64,000 bases of DNA, taken from contig JBBBWG010018889.1 of assembly GCA_037176905.1 (NCBI GenBank), positions 102,446 through 166,445 on the forward strand. The letters run 5' to 3'. The notes under the pieces were generated by a model, which saw nothing but the letters and a program-made list of their open reading frames with translations, ran no database searches and was not told where the DNA came from. Shown piece by piece: positions 24,176-36,518 of the stretch. Numbering within the stretch: position 1 is the first letter of the stretch; each line of letters starts with the position of its first letter. The DNA is from Azolla pinnata (taxonomy: Eukaryota; Streptophyta; Polypodiopsida; Salviniales; Salviniaceae). Both the position numbers and the translations under genes were made by a program.

Positions 24176-26176
24176 TTAGGCCACGATAGATCGAGATTGC
24201 ACATCAGTGACAACATTATGATCATCCTTCAGCATATAACAGTTTTCACATGACATTTCTTTGCCTTCTTGCCGGGGAAAGGAACCACTGCGACTGAGCA
24301 TCTCATTTATCTCCATCTCTTTCCATCCTCCACTTCTGAGAATTATAGCCATTTTATCAAAGAATCTCTCAAGCCAGCACGAACTGAACACAGGCTGTAT
24401 AAAATGATCCGGCTTTCTGCAGACTACTGTTCCTTCAGTGGCACTTTGATCAGTTGGCATTGATGTGTAATAAGTAGTGATCAAGCCATTCTCTAACGTG
24501 CTGACACAAGAAGAAAAAGAAGTGGAAGAAGAGGAAGGACTAGAAGAAGATATGGCCATTCCATTCGATACATTACTCATGTGACATGAAGCGGAGGAAG
24601 AGGAGGAAGAAGAACGATCGACTCCATTCAAAACACAAGGATATTCATTGATCCCCGTGGATGCATTCAGAAATGAAGATCCGTTTCGAATGGCTCTTGA
24701 GAGTATAAGCGAAGTCTTTCCATTTTCTTCCTCTAGTGTCTCTGCCATGTCGCTCCAGAACTCAATCCTTCTGCTTGATCTAGTGATGAACTTATGTGAA
24801 GCATGTGATTTGAAGCGCTTCAGATTGCTTATGTTGATTTCATGTTGAGAGTTAGAAGCATTCCTCTTGGCCACTGCGATTATATCTAAGCATCTTCCCC
24901 ATCCTTCCAAATCTCTACCCATGTTCAGCATGACATTATTATCGTCGATCGGGAAAGAACCTGTGTTATTGCAGCTATAGAGCTCTCCAGGAAGCAGATG
25001 ATGACGACCATCAGAACGCTCAGACAGGCTTTGATCCTCCTCAGCCAAATCGGAAGAAGCATCAGTCTTCAGAATTTCTGATTCAAAAATTATATTACCA
25101 TTTTTTCCGTCTGATTCTAGACCGTGAGTCTTGTCCACGAGACTTGTGGTACTGAGATCAAACCTTCCTTTGAAATCGTCCTGAATCTTGTCGAAGAAAT
25201 CATCTGCACTGCGGTGGATTCCGTCTCCAAAGCTTATCTCTTTGAGGCGTTTCTTCCAAGAATGGTCATTGACAAATTGATTGCCATCAATGAAGTCGTC
25301 GATGTTCTCAAAGAAACCAGCAAGATCGAAGTTACATACGGAGACATGGCTTCCACAGATAAACAACACTGGATCATATGAATCAGCTACCGCAAGGTCC
25401 AAGCAAGTTGAGGCATTAGGAATATAGAAGTTTCTATAGAGAGGAACAAGAAGAGGAGCTTTGCTAAGAGAAGATCGAGCGACACGAAGAGCTGTCTGGA
25501 TACATGACGGCCTACCGCCCCATTGACGAGATAGCCAGAAGTGATTTCTTGCTACTTCATAGCAAAGACCGATCGATGGAAGGTTGAGAAGAAGACGAAG
25601 CTTTTCCACGTTACCTTCCATAGATAGAGATCTCCAGTCTGGGAAGCCATATCCAACAGGAAGACCTTCTCTGAGGATGAGTTTCAAACAGGGAGGAAAC
25701 GTGAAAGGAAGCAGCGGATTCAATTCCAATCTGCGGAACTCTTCTTCGGAGAGGCCAGGAGCGATAGAAACGTCCACCTTTGTGCATGCTCGAAGACGAT
25801 CTATCAGTGCCTTAGCCACACTCTTGCACAAATCTGAAGAAGCATCTGCGGTGGACAAGGCACGGTTCGTCGAGGAAGAGGAAGAGCCATATTCACAGGT
25901 TCTCGTTAACGCACTTCCGCGTTTCCTTGTAAAGCTTCCAGATTGCGGATGGTGATGAGGACGAGGATGAGGATGAGGATGAGGATGAGGATGAGGCTCA
26001 TGTCCGCGACTACGGCCTGCTGCATTGCTTGCTCTCTCGGAGAGACGTTTGAGGCCAGCGAGGTGGGAAGCATGGTGCTGTACAAATTTGTGGTCGGTGT
26101 TGGCGATGGCGCTGTGCTTGTTATTGGCACCGCTAGGATGAGCTTGATGATTGGTGTATGGATACGGATCCACCAT
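24176..26176 (-). CDS. SMI1/KNR4-like plant protein, single exon
   Basis: Uninterrupted 2001-nt frame, 666 residues. After a disordered N-terminus with a His-Pro run (HPHPHPHP, about residues 62-78, from a GGATGA microsatellite) comes a conserved core. This includes GLSEEEFRRLELN, LPFTFPPCLKLILREGLPVG, GFPDWRSLS, HFWLSRQWG, APLLVPLYRNFYIPN, and PVLFICGSHVSVCNFDLAGFFEN, the features of plant SMI1/KNR4-like proteins of unknown function. The yeast namesake regulates cell wall synthesis. The second half is Ser-rich and poorly conserved, with RRIEFWSDMAETLEEE and a conserved end (SSCWLERFFDKMAIILRSGGWKEMEINEMLS). Upstream of the ATG the same frame stays open and Glu-rich (KEEEDAEEVTEEEDAEGDAPA), so the N-terminus could be longer. 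Absence of introns, a long open frame and conserved ends support a real gene. Confidence 0.88.
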   Translation of the reverse strand: MVDPYPYTNHQAHPSGANNKHSAIANTDHKFVQHHASHLAGLKRLSERASNAAGRSRGHEPHPHPHPHPHPRPHHHPQSGSFTRKRGSALTRTCEYGSSSSSTNRALSTADASSDLCKSVAKALIDRLRACTKVDVSIAPGLSEEEFRRLELNPLLPFTFPPCLKLILREGLPVGYGFPDWRSLSMEGNVEKLRLLLNLPSIGLCYEVARNHFWLSRQWGGRPSCIQTALRVARSSLSKAPLLVPLYRNFYIPNASTCLDLAVADSYDPVLFICGSHVSVCNFDLAGFFENIDDFIDGNQFVNDHSWKKRLKEISFGDGIHRSADDFFDKIQDDFKGRFDLSTTSLVDKTHGLESDGKNGNIIFESEILKTDASSDLAEEDQSLSERSDGRHHLLPGELYSCNNTGSFPIDDNNVMLNMGRDLEGWGRCLDIIAVAKRNASNSQHEINISNLKRFKSHASHKFITRSSRRIEFWSDMAETLEEENGKTSLILSRAIRNGSSFLNASTGINEYPCVLNGVDRSSSSSSSASCHMSNVSNGMAISSSSPSSSSTSFSSCVSTLENGLITTYYTSMPTDQSATEGTVVCRKPDHFIQPVFSSCWLERFFDKMAIILRSGGWKEMEINEMLSRSGSFPRQEGKEMSCENCYMLKDDHNVVTDVQSRSIVA

Positions 26177-26195
26177 GGCAGGCGCGTCTCCTTCA

Positions 26196-27114
26196 GCGTC
26201 TTCTTCTTCTGTAACTTCCTCAGCGTCTTCTTCTTCTTTCCTTCTTCTACTTCATCAACGTCGTCGTCATCGTCGTCTTCTTCTTCTCCTTCTGCTTCTT
26301 CTGCTTCATCTACGTCTTCTTCTTCTTCTTTGCTTCTTCTCCTTCTTCTATTTCATCAACGCCTTCTTCTCCTTCGTCTACTCCTAGTCCTCCTCCTACT
26401 TGATCAACGTCTTCTTCTCCTTGGTCCACTTCATCAACGTCTTCTTCTTCTCCTCCTCCTCCTCCTCCTACTTGATCAACGTCTTCTTCTCCTTCTTCGT
26501 CGTCGTCGTCTCCTCTTGCTTGATCAACGTCTTCTTCTCCTTGGTCTACTTCATCAACGTCTCCATCTCCTTCACCTGCTCCTCCTCCTCCTACTTGATC
26601 AACGTCTTCTTCTCTCTCCTTCGTCTACTTCATCAACGTCTTCTTCTTCTTCTCCTCCCCCTCCTCCTCCTGCTCCTCCTCCTACTCGATCAACGCCTTC
26701 TTCTCCTTCATCAACGTCTTCTTCTCCTTCTCCTCCTCCTCCTCCTCCTACTTGATCGACGCCTTCTTTTCCTTCGTCTACTTCATCAACGTCTTCTTCT
26801 TCCCCTCCCCCTCCTCCTCCTGCTCCTCCTCCTACTCGATCAACGCCTTCTTCTCCTTCATCAACGTCGTCTTCTTCTTCTTCCTCGTCTCCTCCCGCTT
26901 GATCAACGTCGTCTTCTCCTTCGTCTTCTTCCGCCGCTTCTTCTCCTTCTCCTTTCTTCTTCTTCCTCTGCTGCTGCTGCTGCTGCCGCCGCTGCTGCCG
27001 CCGCTGCTTCTGCTGCTGTTGCTGCCGCTGCCGCTGCCGTTTCGCTAGTGAACTGCGAGCAATGGAAGCTTCGCCAGAAGAAGAAGAAGAAGAAGAAGAA
27101 GACGAAGAAGAAGA
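26196..27114 (-). repeat. Complex CTT/CCT/ATCAACG minisatellite upstream of the SMI1/KNR4-like gene
   Basis: About 0.9 kb of pyrimidine-rich (+ strand) sequence built from TTGATCAACGTCTTCTTCTCCTT modules of varying length, CCTCCTCCT runs and, near 26970-27050, GCTGCTGCCGCCGCT. On the minus strand, one frame stays open for 226 codons (26599-27279), encoding repeated acidic modules of the type EEDVDEGEEGVDRVGGG. This could be a 5'UTR or promoter expansion of the gene at 26176, or a poorly conserved acidic coding region. I cannot decide. Confidence 0.8.
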
Positions 27115-27170
27115 AGAAGGAAACTGAAGACTGAATGTGAAGTGGAAGAAGAAAGAAAAGCAGCAGCTGA

Positions 27171-27265
27171 TGACGTGGCCCGCTCCCGCCGCCACGTCAC
27201 ACCGCGCGCGATCTGACGTGTCCGCCACGTCAGCGCCCGCCACGTCAGCGCCCGCCACGTCAGCG
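27171..27265. promoter_or_regulatory. Cluster of six ACGT boxes (TGACGTGG / CCACGTCA)
   Basis: ACGT cores at 27173, 27194, 27216, 27227, 27242 and 27257. Five of the six are flanked as TGACGTGG or CCACGTCA, the palindrome-related site bound by plant bZIP factors (C-box/G-box hybrid, also the core of unfolded-protein-response elements). The last three are spaced exactly 15 bases apart in CCACGTCAGCGCCCG repeats. The position is about 1 kb upstream of the minus-strand SMI1/KNR4-like start. A function is inferred from motif density only. Confidence 0.6.
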
Positions 27266-30200
27266 CCCTCTAATCCCAAATCGCTAATTAAAATCGCTAA
27301 TTAAAATCGCAGAATGAATCCGCTAAACCCGATTGCTAATTAAAAATCGGAGAACGAATCCGTTAATCCAATCGCTGGCTACATCGGAGAATGAATCCAT
27401 TCATCCAATCGCTAATCAAATCGGGAACTGAATCCCGTTCTTCCGATCGCTGATTAAATTGGAAAACGAATCCACCGATCCGATCGCTGAGTAAATCGGG
27501 CTCTGCGGCTCGATCTCATCTGCTTCGATTTCGTTCTCGGCCGTTCTTCGCCCCGATTCTACTCTGCGATGGCTCTTTTTTCTCGAATCCTTCTTTTTCC
27601 GGTTCTCTGCTGCTTATCGATGCTTGCTGCGTCGATTCTATACTTTGTTCTTTCAGCGCAGATTAGCCTTAATCGGCTACGTTTTCGATCAATTCTGCGG
27701 CTGATCGGCCTTGTTAATCGATTGATGAATGATTCGGTTTTACATCGATTACAGGTGCCCAGAATGACAGTTTAAGAGAAACGGGGGGTTGTAATCATCA
27801 AAAAAATCGCCGGGCAATCAGAGCGGGGTTCTGTGTCACAACTCTGGGCATCGATTTGCAAATTTGTCTCTTGTTTTCAAAACATTGAGAATTCGGACAA
27901 ATCTCTTTGGGAACCTCGGGCAAGTTCTGGCCAAGACCCACGATTGATTGCTATCTCCACTCGAACCCAACCAGTGGTCCTGATTAATCGACACCAAGCT
28001 GACATGTTTCGAGCGATAAATATTCCTCCATGCATACGCATACCCTTCGATGAGCTGGATAAAAATCTCGGACGAAAACCTCAATCGGTCTCGTCTTAGT
28101 GTGAAAGCGCCCTCGCAATGCAGGCTTAGCGAAGCATTTGCGACGTATATAAAAGCCTCTCATTTCTCACTTGTATAAATAAGAGGCATACTGTAACCAT
28201 TCATGGAACATACCCAATACAGTTTATACGCGATGAGCTTGTACACATACAATATAACCCTCACGCTTACTTGTCAACTTAACGTGATCAACATGTCTTT
28301 CTGTCAACGATGATTATGCGACCAAACAAGGTGATAAATAAGTAACCGAAACAAGAAAGCGCGAACGTTACAATCAAACCCCATACTTAAATGCACATGT
28401 TTTCGCGCTTCTCGCCTATACAAGCCGTTCTAATCCCCTGATTACATGCCTGGAGTGGACAAATGCTAACCGTGTTGCTTAGGTTCTCGATAACTCTTGC
28501 TTCACAAGATTGGCATTCGACTTCAGAAGATTAAGACAATAATCCCTACAAGGCTCTGTCCTCCATTCAAAGTCTTAGGGCTTAGGGTTAACAGTTTACA
28601 GTTTAGGGTTCAATGAGGATCATTGATGATCAACCCTGGCACACGAGCGTGCATTGCATCAACAATAACTGATCAACAAAAACAAACTCCGGAAGGAAAG
28701 CCTAGGATGTGATTAGGAGCATGATATCATTGATACCTTCCAAGTTCTATTTGTATGAGCAAAATTCGGTTCATCGATGATTACAGGCATTGCTAGCTCA
28801 GTGATCCTTCAAGCTTACAAGAGAAATCGTTGCTAGCATTCGGAGATCATGTTTCGCAAGCAATGAATTGCTGCCAACAGAGATAGCCAGCACTGCCTCC
28901 TCCATTGAGCTCCATAGAATCAGAGAAAGCCAGAGCTACCCCTGCACCAAACTCATTACTCACAGTTTTTCTCCATGTTCAATGTTCTTACACAACATGT
29001 GACTGGTGCAACAGTTCTCTCTGGTTTTCTGCTTTCAGCAACATGCAACAGTTTCTTGTACTTCCCACAGTAAAGCTCTTTCTGTTCTCCAAAATTCTAA
29101 CACACATCCGTGAGCTCAACAAGATTCACAAGCCATTGAATTGAATGAGGCCCTGACAAAACCTCAGGGATCGCCCGTGGACTGATTATTATTCATCAGC
29201 TCAACCCAAATTGATCATATATATAACCACAGTACAGTTGTACATAAAAGCTCTCGGTTTCAAAATTGTCCATTGGATTTGCACACAGGCTACCTGCATG
29301 AACTTCTATCAAGTATGTCCAAATAACATGCATTCAAACCATCACAAGCTTGGGCAACATGGTGGTTGATTGATTGCAACATGACTGAGATTGGTACTTG
29401 TGAGAAAATCAAGTTCACACTCCATCCGATTCATGGATCAAGCTCCTACCTTTTGACTTGAGAACTCTTCTGGCATTTATGTTCTAATGACTCAAAGTCA
29501 ACGAAGTTCTTTACAAGGATAACAAATTGCCTTCAAGGATAACAGCAGCAGTTCACAAAAAAATTCGAGGATAACAGCAGCATTGCACTCTTTGTACCAA
29601 ATGATAAAAGTCACCGAAAACTAGCATGGAATTCACGATGGTTTAACATGCAAATTCCAGTCTCTTAATTTAATTTATGGAGAACTGAAAGATAAGGATT
29701 TAAAAAACATTCAGACTAATTAGAGGTAACAAATGCACCCCACATAGGAAAATTCATTTTGCACAAAATAGCGGGTAACCACAAACAGACTTTTGCTGGG
29801 CTAGCAGCATACTGATACTTTGACAAAATGAACCAAGATTTAACTCAACTAATTATGTGATTTTGGTATTCGACCAATATACAAACACATCATACTGTAG
29901 ATTATCAAGATATCCGCTAACGACACAATCCAATGCTTGGTCTCGAATTATTCGTACATATATTATGTAGATATAAATTGAGCTGTATGCTTGTTAAATT
30001 TAAAATTTCCTACTCTCAAAATGGACATTCCAAATCATGAACTACTTGTAGCACAAGCCCTTAACACATTACAAGTAGAAAAGAAAAACAAAGCATAAAC
30101 CCATAACCACAACTACCCAACTTTGAAGGAAATGCAGTCCATTATTTTTAGCATTGATGTCTTTGGATTCTACATGACAGTGCACCAGCCTTTCTTCACT

Positions 30201-30282
30201 TCAGTTGTTGCTGCTTGCTGTGTTGGATTGTACGAGAATTCTTTGGTATCCAGTCCATACTGTAGCATATGGATGAAGCGAT
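27266..30282. other. Intergenic region with degenerate AATCGCTAATTAAAATC repeats
   Basis: From 27275 to about 27500 there are five or more imperfect repeats (roughly 40-50 bp) of AATCGCTAATTAAAATCG and GAATGAATCC. Next is GC-rich sequence that resembles a 5'UTR, with an open frame of 68 codons at 27569 and one of 88 codons at 27833; neither is recognisable. The remainder to 30282 is AT-rich 3' flank of the tetraspanin gene. A short degenerate telomeric stretch (TTAGGGCTTAGGGTTAACAG) is at 28577. Confidence 0.45.
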
Positions 30283-33200
30283 CTAATTAGATTCCTAGAA
30301 TGACGATAAAAACAATGTTAAAAAAATACTATTATCAGAACCTTTTCTTTCATCCTTGTACTCCATGCATCTGTTCGTGGAGGACGATTCTCAGTGGAGG
30401 CAGAAGCAACAGTTCCAGTGGTTTGCCGGGTTAATAGAGGTTGTCTGCTTCTCGGAGCCACATATTCATCATCGCTATCATAATCTCTTTCACGGTTTCC
30501 ACCCAGAGCTCGCAGAATAACAGATAGGAGCAGAGCAAATGCCTGCATTCAATAATTCAACAATTGAAAATTCGAGAAAGTAAACAACTGAAAGTCTACA
30601 CAAACATTCTGGTTAAAGTTGAGCGTTGAGGTTACATATTGCGAACCTTGAGAGATTACATTCTAATTTAAGTATCAACTTTTCCGACTTTTATCTTAGG
30701 TACAACCTGCAATAGGCTGAATTCAACCAACTTGCATCTCAAAATCAAATCTACCACTGGAAAGCCAACTTATAGTTATCTTCAGAAGGTGTTTAAAGAC
30801 TATCTTCATAAGAACTGTTTCCAAAAGCTCTCCTCTCAAATCAGCACCCAAAATACTCCTCAGATACGACATCATGAAGACTTTGAGAATAGAGTGGTTA
30901 TTCGCATAATAATGCAACATTACGTTTAACAATGTAATAACAAACTGAGGATAAGTGGGCCTTAAATAAGCAACTGAGTATATCTCTAGTTCTAAATTGA
31001 TTAAGTGCATCTGCAATGTACGGATAAGAATCTTTGAATATGACAATGGATCGAGTCTATAGAGTATCGCCAATAAGTACTCACTAGTCAGCTAATTTTA
31101 TAACCACGCATACACGATAGAAAAGCATGTATTATGCAAGACAGCACATATTTTTCAAAAACAAGATATTGATTGAGATATGTGACCGGTTGAACTTGCA
31201 ACATGCAGCTAATATCAAGGACAAAGGGTTGATTATAAAGCACTGACACCTGCAAAATGATTACTCCCAAAGCCACCCATCGAAAGATCGCAATCTTATC
31301 TTCAATGAAGTCCTCTATGGTCTCCAGCTCCCCAGTAGAGTCACTAGGTATTACCTGCAATTATTTGCACTCTTCAGGTCTCCACAACACAAATGATGTG
31401 CTATGTAAAAGATATACCTCTTTCCAGTTATCATAAAAGTAAATAAATCCTCCGAGTGCCAGCTCTATGACAATTAATATGCCAATAAAGAAGGAATACT
31501 GTCTTTAGAGTCAATGGAAACAAATCACTTCCAACAACCGAAATGACAGACAACTCAATGATAGTAAGAAAATTTATGCAAGGATACACAAGAGAGACAG
31601 CATCCATTTGTTGTTGCAGCTGCAATGTAGCCAGAACATGTAATCAAGGTAATTACAACCCCAACAGCTATAAATACACATAAGAACCTGTAAATGGATT
31701 GGAAGTTACTCGTTGATGAGATTTATGGAAATTAAGCTGAGAATGAAGGAAGCAAAAAGCTAGGACAAAAGAGATTTACAAGAAAAACTTCGATCAAAAT
31801 TGAAGTGATAAAAGAGAACAGAAGCCCTAGCCTATATCATAGATATTGTGAACAAAGAATGTGCAGACCTATTCTTCTGAGGTGACTGAAGAAATTACAC
31901 AACATAGATATCTTTGTTATGCCATGCATTTCGACTCATCATACATACCAACATGCTAATCACCAGATGTCTTACACCGCAGGTAGCTTATGGTAGGAAA
32001 TAATTAATGTCTAGAATAGGCAATTTCTTGTGTACAATCATCAGAGAAGCTTAGCTCAGCTTCGGTCAAGCTAATAGCATCTGACCGGCTTAGGCTCAAG
32101 CTCAAATGTTTCAGATCGGCTTGGAGCTGAGCCATTTATGTTTAGTATCACTCAAGCATAGGTAAGGACCCAAAACTTTTAGGGAGATGAAAAAGTGGAA
32201 CACACAAATCCTACTTACAGACCTTCGGTTTTCCATATATGAGTGTCTGTGCTCTTCAAAAACAATGTGCATATGTGCAGCTCCAAAGTCCACGAATATT
32301 AATTACAGTCATGTGATACTGTCATAATGGCAAGCCTTCTCCTCAGCATAGAGTCTTCATAAGGAACATCACTAGGCAGATCTGAAGAGACCTTTACTAT
32401 CAATAATTGTCAGCATCATATAGGACAAGCCCTATGATATAATTGCAGTATCAGAGCAGTCCTTAGAGTCACTGATATCCTATTCCGACCAGTGATTGGT
32501 ATCCAGCAGCATTCCGAGTTTCAAAAGCAAATGTACTCAATATTCGCACAAACTCCATCAATACTGGATTGCTGAACATGGAAGATAATCATTCTCGATA
32601 TACTAAAACACAAGAAAAGTTTAACTCCCTAGGCATAAATAAGTGCACTACCCCCATGTATATAGTTTGAATTGTCCCAACGTAAACATGAACAAAATGG
32701 AAGAGAATAAAGTGATCAAAATTAAATCATTAAGTTGGAACAAAGGATGAACGACATAACATCTCTATGAAGGAAAATGGCCCATTATAAAGAACTTTTG
32801 CTGCAGCCATTGAAGGGTGGGTTACTCAACACAGCCTCTAAAATGGTTACACAATTATTAAATGCCATACACAGCACAATAATAGCTCTGGAACTCTTCA
32901 TATCAGTTAGACATAAAATTGTTAAGACAAAACTAGGAGAGGTGTTAAATCTTTGTTAGCGTAAGCCCTTTTAATTTAGGAAAAACAGGAAAAAGAAAGA
33001 AAAGGAAAATAGTATCTTTTAGTCGGTCATGAATTATGTCTTACATTGTTAAATTGCGATAAGAGAAACAAACCAAAATTTGTTTACCAACACAAGCAAG
33101 ATTCTCAGTGAAAATAGACCGAAATTATGTCTTTTGAAAGATGACCAACATTGTACAGATGGTGGGGATCTCCAAAAGAGGAAGTGCATTCACGACAAGA

Positions 33201-34385
33201 AATAATGGCCTTCATCTATGATAACCATGGTATAAATGGTGGGGTCAGTCTGCCCAGAAAATTACTGTTTTCCATAATCTGTTGTGATTCCGTTACTTAG
33301 TTTGAATATCTCTCGTATAGCCCTTGAATGGATCTAATATGTGCGATAGAGCTAAAAAAAAGTCATTAGGATATTTTTTTTTACCGATGAGCTTGTGTGA
33401 ATATATTCTAGTCCTTCAACAACATCTCCCATGTCCCTTGAATTCTAACAAGCACACCCAAGCATGATTGCTCTTTGTGTCCCATCACCATGAGTAATGG
33501 TTCAATATCTTGTTTGATGAGTCGGTTATATCTTCCACTTAGTGAATAGTTGACAGATGTAAAAATTGCCTGAAGTGGTTCTGTCTATAAAAACCTAGTG
33601 TGTCAGAGCTCTCTACTCTATTGCTGATCATTTCTTGCATTTTCCAAGAAACGTCTTTATTAAGATCAACCCAGAAAAACCCATGAGGGAAAGTTCTAGG
33701 GTTCTTGTATGTTCTACAGGACTTCTGCATTAGCCCAGGGCCACAACATTAGTTAAGAACAATACATAGCACTTACAACTAGATTCCCATAGTGCGACCT
33801 GTCTATAGACAGTTGAGGCAAATATCTCTTTTTAGAACGTGCTGAGGGCAGTATTCTCTTTGAGAGCTATATTGTACATATCATCGTAAATGTTCCCATT
33901 GGTTCATGCTAGGCCATCAATTAGATTCTCCAAAACTAGATTCCTATGGGTATGCCTTTTTCTCCCCATTAGCTATGTTCTGCATGAATAGCACTGATGA
34001 CTAAAATTCTGTTCTATTTAGGGTAGAAAACAACAAAACACGTCACTCACCATGCTGATGGAATCAGGCTCCAGAAGGAGGATAGTTTGTTGATATTCAA
34101 ATTTGAATTTTCCTGTAATAATACTCTCCTAACTTGCAAGCCATTGATGGCACCATCTACGACGACTTTATTGAGAGAGAGACCAGGTGGTGATTGGTAT
34201 CTCAGGCTTATCTCATCTGATGGTGGAGGTGGTGGAGGCGGTGATGTTGTTGTCGATGATGAAGATGAACTGTTGTTCCACACTACAAACATGTATATGC
34301 CATATCCAACCATAGCAAGGCCAACCAATAGAAAAAGGAAGTTGATGACTTTCAACAAAAATTGGATAAAGCCTCTACAAGTCAT
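30283..34385 (-). CDS. Tetraspanin (plant TET18/19 type)
   Basis: Six coding exons on the minus strand: 34051-34385, 31588-31687, 31418-31498, 31250-31354, 30342-30542 and 30283-30294; 834 nt, 277 residues, all phases matching. The last exon has only 12 coding bases (ESN, stop). There are four membrane segments. TM1 is FLLKVINFLFLLVGLAMVGYGIY. TM2 is FLCVFIAVGVVITLITCSGYIA, with TTNGCCL (the CC motif of tetraspanins). TM3 is FFIGILIVIELALGGFIYFY. TM4 is FRWVALGVIILQ joined to AFALLLSVILRALGG. The tail has DYDSDDEYV. The large loop between TM3 and TM4 is short, as in this plant subgroup. Ser, Thr and Pro homopolymers (SSSSSS, PPPPPPP) lie after TM1. Role: membrane microdomain organiser, plasma membrane or endomembranes; partner unknown. 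A 5'UTR intron (34421-36193) precedes the coding exons. Confidence 0.93.
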
Positions 34386-36350
34386 TTTGACCAAGCAAAT
34401 ATGATGATGTCCCTCCTTTCCTGTTAACAAAAATCCAAAAGAGCACAAACATCAAATTAAATAGATTAACATTAATAATGCCTTTGACTTAAATGGAAAC
34501 ATGAATGATCAGGTATTTTTCTTCACCACTGAGAAATGTTCCCTTTCCGGCAGTACTTCTGACCCTGTTATGTATTTAGCTGGCTCACAAACCTTGGCCT
34601 CTTCTATCTGTATTGGAGAAGGCAAGAAAACAAAAGCATTAAAGCAACTCTGGCAAGCCAATGGTCCGGAAGATAGAGAACCAAGTAAACAAAAGAACAA
34701 TAAAAGCGCTTTCACATGTGTACATAGAAGAAAGAATACCCAAGAGCCAGACTCTCCTTTACCCTCAAGAGTGAAAATAGAATTGATATAGGAAAATATT
34801 GGAATCTCACAATGCAACGTGAATATATGCATTAGACAAATCATCAAGTTGGGATCAACTGCTACTCTTAACAGGTGATCAACAGCATTGACTAGCACAA
34901 CCGGAAACAAGGCCCCTAAACCTCCTTCAATTTTATGCAGATGATATGTCAAAATACAAGACAGATTGGGTGGTCGAGGAGCATGCCATGTGAGCAATTG
35001 CAAGGATAATCTACAGACAGTACTACATCCCGATGATATTGTGCTGATTTTAGACCATTCAGAGTTTGACAATAAAGCTATCTAGATGAGTATCATACAG
35101 ATAAAAATTTGTTTGTAACACCGAGTCATGGTGTTTTGACCACTTAAGCATGCAGACAAAGAATTGTGGAACACACGGCCAGTTTTTGAGACCCCATAAT
35201 GCAATTGCATTTTCCCTGATTTCACAAAATTAAAGATCAACGATAGATATAGTGCTCCTTAACTTCCACACTTATTTCAATACAGCTGGAATATGCTGCA
35301 ATCATTTCCAGGACCTCTCTGTATTGAAGTGGTTTGGTAGGCCTGATCTACTGGATCTCATACTGCCAGAAGCTTGGTCAATACGAATCATGGCACAATC
35401 TTTTCTCTAAGAGCATGGAATTCCTTTTAAGTCTAATGTGTATGCCCTCAGCACAATGGTTGATCAATATGTGGTATGCAATAGATGGATTTAAAAGAAT
35501 TATTAAAGATTGTTTCTTCGACTGCTCTCTGAGATGAAACAATATTTCTTTCAAAAGGAATTTCTCAAATGGATCTCATCAGCCAAGGTATCGTGCCCAA
35601 AAGGATAAGAATGATTTCAAAAGCCTTTAGCTATACCCTTATCCAGCATGAGACCAATCGATCTCATTACATTGCCCTAGGAGCGCAGGTGGAGGTTCTG
35701 TTCTTTCCTTCCTTCCTTCCTTCCTTCCTTCCTTCCTTCCCTGCTTCCCTCAACAAGAAAAAATGCGAGCTTTCCAACCATAACTCTTTTCCTTTGGTTT
35801 CCTCCGCATAGATGCCCGAACCTCATACTCCGGATAGATGCCCGAACCTCACCTTCTGTTTACGTTGAGAGAAAAGAAAGAAGAAACGCAGACACGGAGA
35901 AAATGTACGTGCAACTGTCATGAGACATGTAGAAGAAACAATACGGGAATCCCTGTGACCTTACATGAAAACCTTTTCCCCGCTTTTCTCTTCACCGAAA
36001 CTTCGACGGTGAGGAGTATCGCAACAGGAAACAGACGCCAAACAAAAAAAAACCAAAATCCAGAGCCATGGATGGAGGGAAGGGAGCGTACAAAAAACAA
36101 GCGAGCAGATTCCCTTGATGGACGACAAGAAGCGGAATCCTTTGATGAACTTGAACAGAAAGCAGCGGGGGAAGAAAGAAGCCGGAGTTTTACCTGCGTG
36201 TGCGTGTGCAAAGCCCTAGCGCGAGGAGGAAGATCAGATCGGCATTGACGCCGGGGAGAGGCCGAGGATTTCGCTTCGAATGTCGTCGAGCGCAGCGCAG
36301 GAGACGCAGGAGACGCAGGAGAGCTCGGAGCAGAAGACGAGGCTCGAAAT
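34386..36350 (-). other. 5'UTR exons and intron of the tetraspanin gene
   Basis: Reading the minus strand, a clear acceptor (TTTTTGTTAACAG, ending at 34421) leaves 35 noncoding bases before the ATG at 34385. The partner donor is CACACGCAG|GTAAAA at 36194/36193. The upstream noncoding exon extends to about 36350; its 5' end is not determined. The 1.77-kb intron between them holds a (TTCC)n tract (35705-35741) and a spurious 187-codon minus-strand frame (34509-35072). Confidence 0.6.
35705..35741 (+). repeat. (TTCC)n microsatellite
   Basis: Nine consecutive CCTT units in the tetraspanin 5'UTR intron. Confidence 0.95.
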
Positions 36351-36518
36351 TATACGCAAAACAAAACAAAAACGGGAGTTCTTTTTTTAAGTTAAAAAAA
36401 AAAACAATTCTAATGTGCTGTTTGTGTTTTTTTTTTTCCTTCTTCTTTTTATATTGCAAATCACACATGATGCTTTCACACGTTAAGCTAATGTGTTTTT
36501 TTTTTTTCTTCTGCTTTT

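Noticed and set aside
26400-27134. Leu/Ser-rich + strand frame of 244 codons
   Set aside because: Translation of CTT/CCT repeats; the frame has no unique sequence outside the repeats.
27569-28099. Possible two-exon gene on the + strand (68- and 88-codon frames)
   Set aside because: The leader-like GC-rich sequence is suggestive, but neither frame matches a family and no convincing splice pair joins them.
34509-35072. 187-codon minus-strand frame
   Set aside because: It lies inside the 5'UTR intron of the tetraspanin gene and has no family resemblance.
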